From the NCBI GenBank assembly GCA_902803635.1, contig CADCQU010000126.1, forward strand, positions 1 to 6,358: DNA of 6,358 nucleotides, written 5' to 3'. Positions 1 to 6,081 of the stretch are shown here, piece after piece. This stretch comes from an uncultured Lachnospiraceae bacterium. Lineage in GTDB: Bacteria; Bacillota; Clostridia; Lachnospirales; Lachnospiraceae. Position 1 is the stretch's first letter. Each line of letters starts with the position of its first letter. The notes below the pieces were generated by a model, which saw only the letters and a program-made list of their open reading frames with translations, was not told where the DNA came from and did no database searches. The position numbers and the translations under genes are program-made.

Positions 1-2
1 GG

Positions 3-84
3 AATCCGGAAGGCTTCGTACGGGTCTTTGGGTTCTGCCATCGGATTAGGGGCTTAAAAACTTCGTACGGGTTTTTCCGGCCCC
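3..84 (+). repeat. Twin-hairpin leader with a 12-bp direct repeat
   Basis: The motif CTTCGTACGGGT occurs twice, at 14-25 and 61-72. Each copy lies in its own potential hairpin. In the first, AATCCGG (3-9) pairs with TCGGATT (41-47, one G-T pair), and GGC (12-14) can pair with GCC (37-39). In the second, GGGGC (49-53) pairs with GCCCC (80-84), and AAAAACTT (56-63) pairs with GGGTTTTT (69-76, two G-T pairs), leaving the loop CGTAC. The self-complementary hexamer CGTACG is present in both copies. The element lies just upstream of the exporter operon and could be a leader RNA, an operator pair, the tail of an upstream transcript, or part of a dispersed repeat. A TATAAA at 93-98 looks like a -10 box, but no acceptable -35 accompanies it. 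No gene could be supported in 1-117; a frame open from base 1 to a TAA at 55-57 is too short to judge. The pairings are seen directly; any function is inferred. Confidence 0.5.
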
Positions 85-105
85 AAAACCACTATAAAAA
101 ACGAG

Positions 106-120
106 AGGAGATAGGATGTG
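106..120 (+). promoter_or_regulatory. RBS and GTG start of the first exporter gene
   Basis: AGGAG at 106-110 sits 7 bases before GTG at 118-120, which opens the long exporter frame. An ATG overlaps at 116-118, but its frame stops after nine codons. No other in-frame start lies close by with a comparable Shine-Dalgarno sequence, so GTG 118 is preferred. Confidence 0.8.
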
Positions 121-1875
121 TTTAAGCTATTGTTCAAAAACCTGAAGGCGAAAAACTGGGTATCCGTCTTCGTGATACTCCTTCTTACCGTGCTTCAGGT
201 CTTCTTCATGATGCAGATTGTAGGTTACATCAGTAAGCTTACAGGTGCTGTGCAGGCGAGCCGTCAGAATGGCGTCGCGGAGGTTTGGCAATATGGCCTC
301 TATATGGTCATTTGCGCCATCCTCATGGCCGCGGTGGAAGTCATCATCCGCTTTGTCGCCAGCTCTGTTGCTGCCAATGTTGTAACCGATCTCAGACAGA
401 AGCTGTATGAGAGGGCCAATGCATTCGCAGTCGCGGACTTTGCCTCGTTTTCAACAGAATCCCTGATCACAAGAACTACCAACGATATGCAGAACGTCCA
501 CCTCGCTCTGCTCACATTTTTAAAGACTGCTTTTGTGGCGCCGGTTACCATGGTGTGGTCCATCATCCTGCTTCTGAACTATGCCACCGGGTCTCTTACT
601 CTTGTCACGGTGATCTGGCTGTTTGTCCTTGTCGCCGCAGTTACGGTTCTTCTTGTCCTCGTTATCCCCAAGTTCAAGATGGTTCAGAAGCTGACTGACG
701 CCTTGAACGTTTCTTCGAGAGAGAACCTCACGGGTGTCCGCGTCGTACGAGCCTTCAATGCTGAGACCTATCAGGAGAAGAAGTTTGACAAGGTCAATAC
801 GGAATACACCAAGGTGCAGATTTTCGCCAGCCGCGTGATTGCTGTGTTCACGCCGATTGTCATGCTGGTCATGATGGGGCTGACGCTTTCGATCCTGTGG
901 GTCGGCGCCTACGCCCTCAACGGACTGCCGATGGAAATCGCCACGCAGTCCTTCGGCGCCGTCAATGCATTTGTCATGCTTGCAAGCCAGATCATCATGT
1001 CGTTTATCCTTCTCATCACCCTGATCGTAATCTGGCCGAGGGCAACCGTCAGCGCCAAGCGTATTGACGAAGTCATTGCCCACGAGGTATCCGTACTGGA
1101 TCCTGCCAATCCCAAGCAGTTCACGGAAAAGGGAACCATCGAATTCCGGAACGTCGGCTTTGCCTATCCAGGCTCCAACAAGGAGGCCGTGTCCAACATC
1201 AGCTTCAAGGTGAAGAAGGGCGAGACGATTGCTTTTATCGGCGCTACGGGAAGCGGCAAGACGACGATCATCAACATGATCCCCCGCATGGCGGACTGCA
1301 CGTCGGGCGAGGTCCTCGTGGATGGCGTCAATGTCAAGGAAGTCACGCAGAAGGATTTGCGCGACCGCATCGGCTATGCGCCGCAGAGAGGCTTCCTCTT
1401 TACGGGCAATATTAAGGAGAATATTGCGTTCAGCAATCCGGAAATGACCCTTGCGGATGTCCGCTGGGCGGCGGAGATTGCGGACGCGGACAGCTTCGTA
1501 AGCAAGAAGAGAAATGGCTACGAGTCCGAGGTCGCCCAGGGCGGAACCAACTTCTCCGGCGGACAGAAACAGAGGCTGTGCATTGCGAGAGCGCTTGCTT
1601 CCAAGCCTGAAATCCTGATCTTTGACGACTCCTTCTCGGCTCTCGACTACAAGACCGACAAGAACGTCCGTGCCAACATCAAGGAGAAGATGCCGGACGC
1701 GACCCGCGTGATTATCGCGCAGCGCGTTGGCACCATCATGGATGCGGACCAGATCGTCGTCCTCGACAACGGCAAGATGGTCGGCATAGGCAAGCACTAC
1801 GACCTCGTAAGAAAATGTCCTGTCTATCAGGAGATTGCATTATCCCAGCTTAGTAAGGAGGAGTTAGGACTATGA
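118..1875 (+). CDS. ABC exporter half-transporter, degenerate-ATP-site subunit
   Basis: This is one half of a heterodimeric type IV ABC exporter, an inner-membrane pump powered by ATP. At 585 aa it has the usual half-transporter length. The membrane domain spans about residues 1-315, with six likely helices near 13-35, 58-85, 135-154, 159-184, 240-267 and 280-308. The conserved intracellular segment ENLTGVRVVRAFNAE is at 202-216. The nucleotide-binding domain has A-loop Tyr350, Walker A GATGSGKTT (375-383, Lys381), Q-loop Gln423, a canonical signature FSGGQ (479-483), Walker B with Asp503, and D-loop SALD (507-510). Two catalytic positions are changed: Asp504 replaces the catalytic Glu, and Gln535 replaces the switch His. 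This subunit therefore contributes a poor Walker site but a good signature. It overlaps the next gene by ATGA, which implies joint synthesis. The pattern matches heterodimers such as TM287/288 and BmrC/BmrD. Genes of this kind are usually annotated as multidrug or lipid exporters; the substrate here is unknown. Confidence 0.95.
   Translation: MFKLLFKNLKAKNWVSVFVILLLTVLQVFFMMQIVGYISKLTGAVQASRQNGVAEVWQYGLYMVICAILMAAVEVIIRFVASSVAANVVTDLRQKLYERANAFAVADFASFSTESLITRTTNDMQNVHLALLTFLKTAFVAPVTMVWSIILLLNYATGSLTLVTVIWLFVLVAAVTVLLVLVIPKFKMVQKLTDALNVSSRENLTGVRVVRAFNAETYQEKKFDKVNTEYTKVQIFASRVIAVFTPIVMLVMMGLTLSILWVGAYALNGLPMEIATQSFGAVNAFVMLASQIIMSFILLITLIVIWPRATVSAKRIDEVIAHEVSVLDPANPKQFTEKGTIEFRNVGFAYPGSNKEAVSNISFKVKKGETIAFIGATGSGKTTIINMIPRMADCTSGEVLVDGVNVKEVTQKDLRDRIGYAPQRGFLFTGNIKENIAFSNPEMTLADVRWAAEIADADSFVSKKRNGYESEVAQGGTNFSGGQKQRLCIARALASKPEILIFDDSFSALDYKTDKNVRANIKEKMPDATRVIIAQRVGTIMDADQIVVLDNGKMVGIGKHYDLVRKCPVYQEIALSQLSKEELGL
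1855..1875 (+). promoter_or_regulatory. RBS and ATGA overlap coupling the two exporter genes
   Basis: AAGGAGGAG at 1855-1863, inside the end of the first gene, sits 8 bases before the ATG at 1872. The ATG shares four bases with the upstream TGA (1873-1875). This arrangement usually gives translational coupling and equal synthesis of two subunits, as expected for an obligate heterodimer. The last 13 codons of the first gene also contain TTA twice and CTA once, codons otherwise almost absent here. The overlapping Shine-Dalgarno and start may constrain codon choice at this point. Confidence 0.85.
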
Positions 1876-3659
1876 GTACGAAGACAAATGCTCCTGCCAA
1901 AGAAAATAACAAGCTGTCGAGTCTTGTGAAGGCTTTTCGCCCGTATTATGTACCGTTTGTGATTTCGATTATTCTGCTGATTGCCTCGGTTATCTTCACG
2001 ATTCTGACGCCGACAGCCATCCGCTCCCTCACCAATGAGATCAGCCCGATTGGAAAGACCGCCGTGAATGGCCTGTTTGCGGTTAACTTTCCGAACGTGC
2101 TTATGTATGCGACCAGGCTGGTCGTCTACATCGCGGTATCCTTTATCGCAAGCTTTATTTCCGGTTTCATTCTGAATACAATTATTCAGAAGTTCTCCAA
2201 GGATCTGAGGGCGCAAATCTCCCAGAAGATCAACAGGATGCCCCTTAACTACTACGACACAACCCAGCTCGGTGATATCCTCTCCGTTATCACCAACGAT
2301 GTGGATACGCTCAGCACGTCCCTTCAGAACAGCGTGAGCATGCTGGTGCAGTCCGGCGTCATGCTGGTTGGCGTGCTTATCGCGATGTTCCTCTCCTGCT
2401 GGCAAATGGCGCTCGTCGTCGTGTGCTCGCTTCCGATTATGCTGGTCATCATCGCGCTCACCTTCAAATATGCTCTTCCGCTCTTCAACCAGAACCAGCA
2501 GATTCTTGGCGACGTGAACGCCACGGTGGAAGAAAATTATTCCGGCCAGCTCGTGATCAAGGCTTTCAATGCCGAGAGCAGAAAGGTTGGGGAGTTCAAG
2601 GAGAAGAATACCTTCTTTGGTACGATTCTCTACAAGTCGCAGGGTGTCGGCAGCCTGATTGAGCCGGCCATGTCCTTTGTTTCCTATATCACCTATGCGG
2701 CGGTCCTGATTGTCGCGGGCCTGCTCTTTGCAAAGGGCTCCATCGCCGACATTGGTATCATCACGGGCTTCCTTGTCTATGTATCTCTGTTCCAGGAGCC
2801 GCTGGCGCAGATCGGCCAGGCGAGCAGCACCATCCAGCTCGGAACGGCTGCCTGCAACCGCGTCTTTACCTTCCTTGAACTCGAAGAGCTCGACGACGAC
2901 AGCGACAAGCCGGTACGTCTCGACCACAGCAAGATTCGCGGCGAAGTGGAATTCAGGGATGTTTGCTTCGGCTACGATCCCAAGAAGCTCACCGTCACGA
3001 ACTTCTCCGGTAAGATTAAGCCGGGCATGAAGGTCGCTATCATCGGACCTACGGGCGCAGGTAAGACGACCCTTGTCAATTTGCTGATGCGCTTCTATGA
3101 AATCACAAGCGGTGATATCCTCGTGGACGGCGTGTCGATCAAGGATATGTCGCGGCATGAGCTTCGAGACATTTTCGGCATGATCCTGCAGGAGACCTGG
3201 GTCATTAACGGCACGCTCCGGGAGAACATCGTCTACAATTTGCAGAATGTAGATGAGAACAGGCTCAAGGGAATCCTCGAGGAGACGAACCTCAGCCACT
3301 ACATCTCCACGCTGCCGCAGGGCATTGATACAGAAATCCAGAAGGAGAGCGCTCTCTCCGCCGGACAGAAGCAGCTCGTCACGATTGCGAGAGCGATGAC
3401 GGAGAATGCCCCGATGCTGATCCTCGACGAGGCGACCAGTAACGTCGATACGAGGACCGAGATCCTGATCCAGAAGGCCATGGACAAGCTGACGAGCGGC
3501 AGGACAAGCTTTGTTATTGCCCACAGGCTTTCGACCATCAAGAACGCCGACCTGATCTTCGTCATGAAGGACGGCAACATCGTAGAGACCGGCAACCACG
3601 ACTCCCTGATGAAGCTCGGCGGCCTCTACAGCGAAATTTACAATTCGCAGTTCGGCTGA
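1872..3659 (+). CDS. ABC exporter half-transporter, catalytic subunit
   Basis: This is the second half of the heterodimeric exporter, 595 aa. A polar cytoplasmic N-terminus of about 20 residues precedes six likely helices near 26-48, 74-100, 155-175, 178-200, 265-287 and 292-310. The intracellular motif ENYSGQLVIKAFNAE is at 221-235. The ATPase domain has A-loop Tyr368, Walker A GPTGAGKTT (392-400, Lys398), Q-loop Gln440, Walker B ILDE with Asp519 and catalytic Glu520, D-loop SNVD (523-526) and switch His551. These catalytic residues are intact. The signature is LSAGQ (495-499), so the first conserved Gly is Ala. The defects complement those of the partner. The active site would pair this subunit's Walker motifs with the partner's FSGGQ, and the degenerate site would pair the partner's Asp/Gln Walker side with LSAGQ. 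The gene is the distal member of the operon and is followed 27 bases later by a strong terminator hairpin. The family is certain; the substrate is unknown. Confidence 0.96.
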   Translation: MSTKTNAPAKENNKLSSLVKAFRPYYVPFVISIILLIASVIFTILTPTAIRSLTNEISPIGKTAVNGLFAVNFPNVLMYATRLVVYIAVSFIASFISGFILNTIIQKFSKDLRAQISQKINRMPLNYYDTTQLGDILSVITNDVDTLSTSLQNSVSMLVQSGVMLVGVLIAMFLSCWQMALVVVCSLPIMLVIIALTFKYALPLFNQNQQILGDVNATVEENYSGQLVIKAFNAESRKVGEFKEKNTFFGTILYKSQGVGSLIEPAMSFVSYITYAAVLIVAGLLFAKGSIADIGIITGFLVYVSLFQEPLAQIGQASSTIQLGTAACNRVFTFLELEELDDDSDKPVRLDHSKIRGEVEFRDVCFGYDPKKLTVTNFSGKIKPGMKVAIIGPTGAGKTTLVNLLMRFYEITSGDILVDGVSIKDMSRHELRDIFGMILQETWVINGTLRENIVYNLQNVDENRLKGILEETNLSHYISTLPQGIDTEIQKESALSAGQKQLVTIARAMTENAPMLILDEATSNVDTRTEILIQKAMDKLTSGRTSFVIAHRLSTIKNADLIFVMKDGNIVETGNHDSLMKLGGLYSEIYNSQFG

Positions 3660-3686
3660 TCCGGCGAAAGGATTTGGCAAGCAACA

Positions 3687-3722
3687 AAACCCCCCGGCAG
3701 GACGTTTCCTGCCGGGGGGTTT
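3687..3722 (+). terminator. Strong GC-rich terminator hairpin after the exporter operon
   Basis: A perfect 16-bp stem pairs 3687-3702 with 3707-3722 around the loop CGTT. It includes six C-G pairs at 3690-3695/3714-3719. The + strand T-run after the stem is short (TTTA). On the opposite strand the stem is followed by TTTTGTTG, so the hairpin could work in both directions. It starts 27 bases after the exporter stop codon. Confidence 0.85.
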
Positions 3723-3734
3723 ACTGCTATTCGA

Positions 3735-3798
3735 AGGAGACAGGGGACGGTTCTCTGTCTCCTGTTAAAAGGAGACAGAGAACCGTCCCCTGTCTCCT
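3735..3798. repeat. Perfect 29-bp palindrome with REPIN-like architecture
   Basis: Bases 3735-3763 are exactly complementary to 3770-3798, with the 6-base spacer GTTAAA. Each arm is itself a small hairpin: GGAGACAG pairs with CTGTCTCC at 3736-3743/3755-3762 and again at 3771-3778/3790-3797, around a loop containing the GGGACGGTT core or its complement. Two REP-like hairpins in inverted orientation with a short spacer is the definition of a REPIN, a non-autonomous element moved by REP-associated tyrosine transposases (RAYT, IS200-like Y1 family). The ACCGTCCCC core resembles, from memory only, repeats found in several Firmicutes and Deltaproteobacteria genomes. No transposase is in this window. 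The element lies 12 bases after the operon terminator and 30 bases before the next promoter, so it could also act as an extra transcription stop or an RNA-stability hairpin. Confidence 0.8.
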
Positions 3799-3828
3799 GA
3801 AAAATATTTGACATTCTGGAATATTCTC

Positions 3829-3857
3829 TTGATAGATGACAAAAAAGATAGTAAAAT
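3829..3857 (+). promoter_or_regulatory. Sigma-A type promoter for the membrane-protein unit
   Basis: A -35 box TTGATA (3829-3834, 5 of 6 consensus bases) and a -10 box TAAAAT (3852-3857, 5 of 6) are separated by exactly 17 bases. Transcription would start near 3864, about 107 bases before the ATG at 3971. A perfect -35 hexamer TTGACA also lies at 3808-3813, but the best -10 at the right distance is poor (GATAGA, 3831-3836), so it would be a weaker alternative. Between promoter and gene, AAAAAG (3924-3929) can pair with CTTTTT (3936-3941) ahead of further T residues. The stem is A/T-rich and too weak for me to call an attenuator. Confidence 0.7.
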
Positions 3858-3970
3858 TGATGAAGAGGAAATCGGATTTGCAGTGTTATTTGTAAAAACT
3901 GCTGTGCATTTGCCAAGGCACGGAAAAAGGGGTAGCTTTTTTTGGAAAAATCGGAGGGAGAAGGAGAGCC

Positions 3971-5173
3971 ATGAAACGAATTTCGAAATATGAGAGAACC
4001 AGTGCAAATGATATAAAGTACAGGGGGCCGCTGTCGTATCGCCATCTGCTCATCGTGGGCTGGCTTTGCATATCGTTCAAGGTCGTTGCTGTTTTGACTT
4101 CGATTGTGCTTTCCCTGGATCCTGGCCAGCCCGAATGGTTTCACATCCTGCACAATGTGGCGGATACAATCGGCTATTTCGCCCTTCCGCTGTTTTTGCT
4201 GGCGAACTTTGCCGTCATTCTGGATAAAAAGAAAACCTACAAGCAGCAGCTCATGACATTTGGCGGGCTGTCCCTCGTGATCGTGATCGTATTTGTCATC
4301 CTGAAGGAACACAACATGGGCGACCTTTTTACGGCCATATTGGGAAACAGGGACGATGCAAACAGGGTTGTCACCGATATTTTGTACACATTGGCGATTG
4401 CCGGGGAAATGATTTTCAACCTGTTTATCGACCTGTTTCTCTGCACCTTGTTTATGTTTTTCCTGGAGTATGTTCCGAAAAAACATTTTCAGGGAAAGAA
4501 GCTTCGAATTTTCCGGGCACTGGCTGTGCTGCCGGTTCTGTATGAAATTATCGCCCTCGTTATCAGGGTCCGGCTCGTCCTGGTCGATGAGAAGCCCCCG
4601 TACATCATCTATCCACTCCTGACAACAAAGCCCTTCATGAGCTTCATTCTGTTCATCATCCTGGCACTGCACATCAAGATAGAACGAGTCCGGTTCCTGA
4701 AGAAGGGAAAAACGGAGGCGGAATTCGAGGCGTATACGCAGACAAATGCGCATTCCCTTAGATTCTCCGTCTTTACCTCGATCATGATTCTGATTACCGG
4801 CGTGATTGACTTCCTGCTCTATGTGTACAGCTCCGTCGTCCTGAGCTTTCTGGCGGCCGGGGTGGATTGGAATGCGGCGGAGCTTACGGCGGAGGCGGAA
4901 AGGAAACTGGAGGAGGTGCTCCCGCTTGCGTCCGAGGTCGTCGGGGTGTGGAGAATCGGGACGCATTGGCCGATGATCTTTTTGATTCCGATTATTCTGC
5001 TCTTTTCTTACACGCGAAGATGCAAGAACGACAAGATTGACAAATTTATACCTGTCGGTGGCGTGGCGCTGGCGGTGCTTGTCGGTCTGGAAGGAATGCA
5101 CCAGGGGATTGTTATGAACCTTGCGATTCTCGCCAGGAAAATCGCGGAGCTGGCACAAGCTCTTATGAAGTAA
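3971..5173 (+). CDS. Polytopic membrane protein of unknown function
   Basis: I do not recognise this 400-aa protein. It has a basic cytoplasmic N-terminus (about 1-24) with no cleavable signal peptide, then eight or nine hydrophobic segments near 25-48, 60-84, 96-112, 136-166, 180-205, 212-234, 264-295, 333-347 and 358-386. Soluble stretches include a charged loop 238-262 (KKGKTEAEFEAY), a loop with KEHNMGDL near 112-119, and an acidic helix-forming segment 298-322 (AAELTAEAERKLEEVLP), probably extracytoplasmic. No ATP-binding, kinase, protease or transporter signature motif is visible. The start ATG is preceded by AAGGAG (3961-3966) with a short 4-base gap; a GGAGG at 3953-3957 is more distant. 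The gene has its own promoter after the exporter terminator. It is followed 94 bases later by an acidic helical protein that may share its transcript. It could be a transporter, a sensor or a scaffold; the sequence alone does not decide. That it is a real gene is well supported by its length, ribosome binding site and hydrophobic pattern. Confidence 0.88.
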   Translation: MKRISKYERTSANDIKYRGPLSYRHLLIVGWLCISFKVVAVLTSIVLSLDPGQPEWFHILHNVADTIGYFALPLFLLANFAVILDKKKTYKQQLMTFGGLSLVIVIVFVILKEHNMGDLFTAILGNRDDANRVVTDILYTLAIAGEMIFNLFIDLFLCTLFMFFLEYVPKKHFQGKKLRIFRALAVLPVLYEIIALVIRVRLVLVDEKPPYIIYPLLTTKPFMSFILFIILALHIKIERVRFLKKGKTEAEFEAYTQTNAHSLRFSVFTSIMILITGVIDFLLYVYSSVVLSFLAAGVDWNAAELTAEAERKLEEVLPLASEVVGVWRIGTHWPMIFLIPIILLFSYTRRCKNDKIDKFIPVGGVALAVLVGLEGMHQGIVMNLAILARKIAELAQALMK

Positions 5174-5194
5174 AGCGGGCTTAGGTGAACGATT

Positions 5195-5216
5195 ACGCCG
5201 AAAATTTGTTTGGCGT
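5195..5216 (+). terminator. Weak hairpin between the membrane protein and the acidic protein
   Basis: ACGCCGAA (5195-5202) can pair with TTTGGCGT (5209-5216, one G-T pair) around the loop AATTTG, 21 bases after the upstream stop. Only TT follows the stem, so termination would be inefficient. It may instead be an intercistronic processing or partial-attenuation site. A second small inverted repeat, TACAAA (5224-5229) with TTTGTA (5238-5243), lies just before the next ribosome binding site. I see no convincing -35/-10 pair in 5174-5253, which favours read-through from the promoter at 3829. Confidence 0.35.
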
Positions 5217-5253
5217 TTCGCAATACAAACTATCTATTTTGTAAAAGCAATGA

Positions 5254-5270
5254 AAGGAGACAACAAGATG
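5254..5270 (+). promoter_or_regulatory. RBS that fixes the start at ATG 5268
   Basis: AAGGAG (5254-5259) lies 8 bases before the ATG at 5268-5270, which is ideal spacing. An in-frame ATG at 5250 sits directly upstream of this Shine-Dalgarno sequence and has none of its own. Using it would add the implausible residues MKGDNK, so the start is placed at 5268. Confidence 0.9.
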
Positions 5271-5933
5271 AGTAAGAAATTTAAGTTTTGTATTGGGTTT
5301 CCGCCGATGATCATGGCCGGGGCATTTCCTATGGCTCCGGTACCGCCCATTGCCTTCGCGCCCTTTATGCCCGTTTTTGAGAATCAGAACGGTTCCAGGG
5401 AAGCAAAGAACCTGCAGAAGGAGGAGTGCAAGTCCCTGATGAAGGATTTCTGGCTGCAGATGACGGAAATGCAGAAGGCTTCCTTGGAAAACGCCAGGGA
5501 GCTGTGGAACCAGACCTTTGCCGGCATGATGGAGATGCAGGATGCATTTGCCGCCTCCCTGCCGGAGGACGTTTCTTCCCTGCCTTTCGCGCAGCTGATG
5601 CCCATACCTCCGAAAGCCTATATGCAAAGGATGAAGGATTTCCAGGAGATGGCAAATGCGCATTTTGTGGAGCAGGTGGATTCTTTCATGGACTTTTGCG
5701 CACAGGGGCAGCAGCAGTTCTTTGATTTTGTGGTGGTGTTCGTGAAGGGCGTCGCTGCCAAGGTGAAGGAGGCTGCGGAGAAGAAGGAAGCTGCGGAGGA
5801 GAAGGATGCTGCGGCCGAGGTGGAAGTTGTAGTCGAGACGGAAGTGGTGGATGAGACGGAGGCTGCGGACGACAAGGAAGCTGCGGCTGATGCGGAGGAG
5901 ACGAAGGACGAGGCTGAGAGCCAGGCGGAGTGA
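5268..5933 (+). CDS. Acidic helical protein with hexad-repeat tail, unknown function
   Basis: I do not recognise this 221-aa protein. Residues 1-36 are hydrophobic and rich in Pro and Met, with eight Pro. This is unlike a normal membrane helix or signal peptide but could be a surface- or membrane-associating segment. Residues 47-97 form a predicted amphipathic helix with aromatic and Met side chains on one face (Phe61, Met65, Met68, Trp80, Met87, Phe94). A second helical stretch covers about 116-167 and includes a run of three Gln followed by Phe/Val-rich residues (148-159). Residues 168-221 are nine in-register hexapeptide units, strongly acidic and rich in Ala, Val and Glu. Small amphipathic-helix proteins with low-complexity Ala-rich tails include the phasins of polyhydroxyalkanoate granules, but no phasin motif or PHA gene is present, so that is only a hypothesis. 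Cys are at 8, 54 and 144. The gene lies 94 bases after the membrane-protein gene and is closed by a good terminator. It could be a partner of that membrane protein, a coiled-coil scaffold, or a granule-coat protein. Confidence 0.85.
   Translation: MSKKFKFCIGFPPMIMAGAFPMAPVPPIAFAPFMPVFENQNGSREAKNLQKEECKSLMKDFWLQMTEMQKASLENARELWNQTFAGMMEMQDAFAASLPEDVSSLPFAQLMPIPPKAYMQRMKDFQEMANAHFVEQVDSFMDFCAQGQQQFFDFVVVFVKGVAAKVKEAAEKKEAAEEKDAAAEVEVVVETEVVDETEAADDKEAAADAEETKDEAESQAE
5769..5930 (+). repeat. Nine 18-bp coding units giving a hexapeptide repeat
   Basis: From residue 168 to the last residue the protein divides without remainder into nine hexads: EAAEKK, EAAEEK, DAAAEV, EVVVET, EVVDET, EAADDK, EAAADA, EETKDE, AESQAE. 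The pattern is acidic residue, two small residues (Ala or Val), then acidic or polar residues. In DNA, units 1, 2, 3, 6 and 7 share GCTGCG at the same place, and units 4 and 5 are Val variants. The last two units have drifted. This suggests growth by 18-bp tandem duplication followed by divergence, with possible copy-number variation between strains. Confidence 0.85.
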
Positions 5934-5988
5934 CTGGGGAAGGCTGCTGTTTAAGGCTGCATAAACTGTAACATGAGGTATGTACTCG

Positions 5989-6017
5989 ATGACGGCCCTC
6001 TGGGCTGTCATTTTTTT
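5989..6017 (+). terminator. Intrinsic terminator of the acidic-protein gene
   Basis: ATGACGGCCC (5989-5998) pairs with GGGCTGTCAT (6002-6011, one G-T pair) around the 3-base loop TCT. The T-run 6011-6017 follows. It starts 56 bases after the stop at 5933 and is the only textbook intrinsic terminator on the + strand of this window. Confidence 0.92.
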
Positions 6018-6024
6018 GCTTATG

Positions 6025-6047
6025 CGACAACCGCGATGCGGTTGTCG
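6025..6047. other. Perfect 10-bp hairpin with 3-base loop
   Basis: CGACAACCGC (6025-6034) pairs exactly with GCGGTTGTCG (6038-6047) around GAT. No T-run follows, so it is not a standard terminator. It begins 8 bases after the terminator T-run and may be the left edge of the repeat-rich stretch that fills the end of the window. Confidence 0.7.
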
Positions 6048-6081
6048 TGCTTGCGATGGTGGGTACAGGGGTTACCGCCTT

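Noticed and set aside
1..57. Possible 3' end of an upstream gene ending in TAA at 55-57
   Set aside because: Only 18 codons are visible, with no recognisable residues, and the same bases form hairpin arms, so coding cannot be supported.
520..1797. Long antisense open frame of 425 codons opposite the first exporter gene; similar ones occur at 1827-3680, 3638-5158 and 5193-6011
   Set aside because: All four are codon-aligned with the sense genes and open only because the sense genes avoid TTA, CTA and TCA. Their translations have shadow-like composition, no domains and no ribosome binding sites, and one runs through a terminator and the REPIN-like palindrome.
3735..3798. CRISPR-like repeat
   Set aside because: There is only one inverted pair with a 6-base spacer and no array of direct repeats with regular spacers.
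3860..3895. Possible 11-codon leader peptide (ATG 3860 to TAA 3893-3895)
   Set aside because: No ribosome binding site precedes it, the predicted transcription start falls at or after its ATG, and no run of regulatory codons is present.
3924..3943. A/T-rich hairpin with T-run in the 5' leader, as a transcription attenuator
   Set aside because: The stem has only six pairs, five of them A-T, and there is no visible alternative antiterminator pairing.
3808..3993. Possible 61-aa small gene ahead of the membrane-protein gene, starting at TTG
   Set aside because: It starts inside the TTGACA -35-like box, has no Shine-Dalgarno sequence, and overlaps both the promoter and the start of the well-supported gene at 3971.
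5250..5267. Upstream ATG at 5250 as the start of the acidic protein
   Set aside because: The Shine-Dalgarno AAGGAG lies between this ATG and the ATG at 5268, and nothing suitable lies upstream of 5250.
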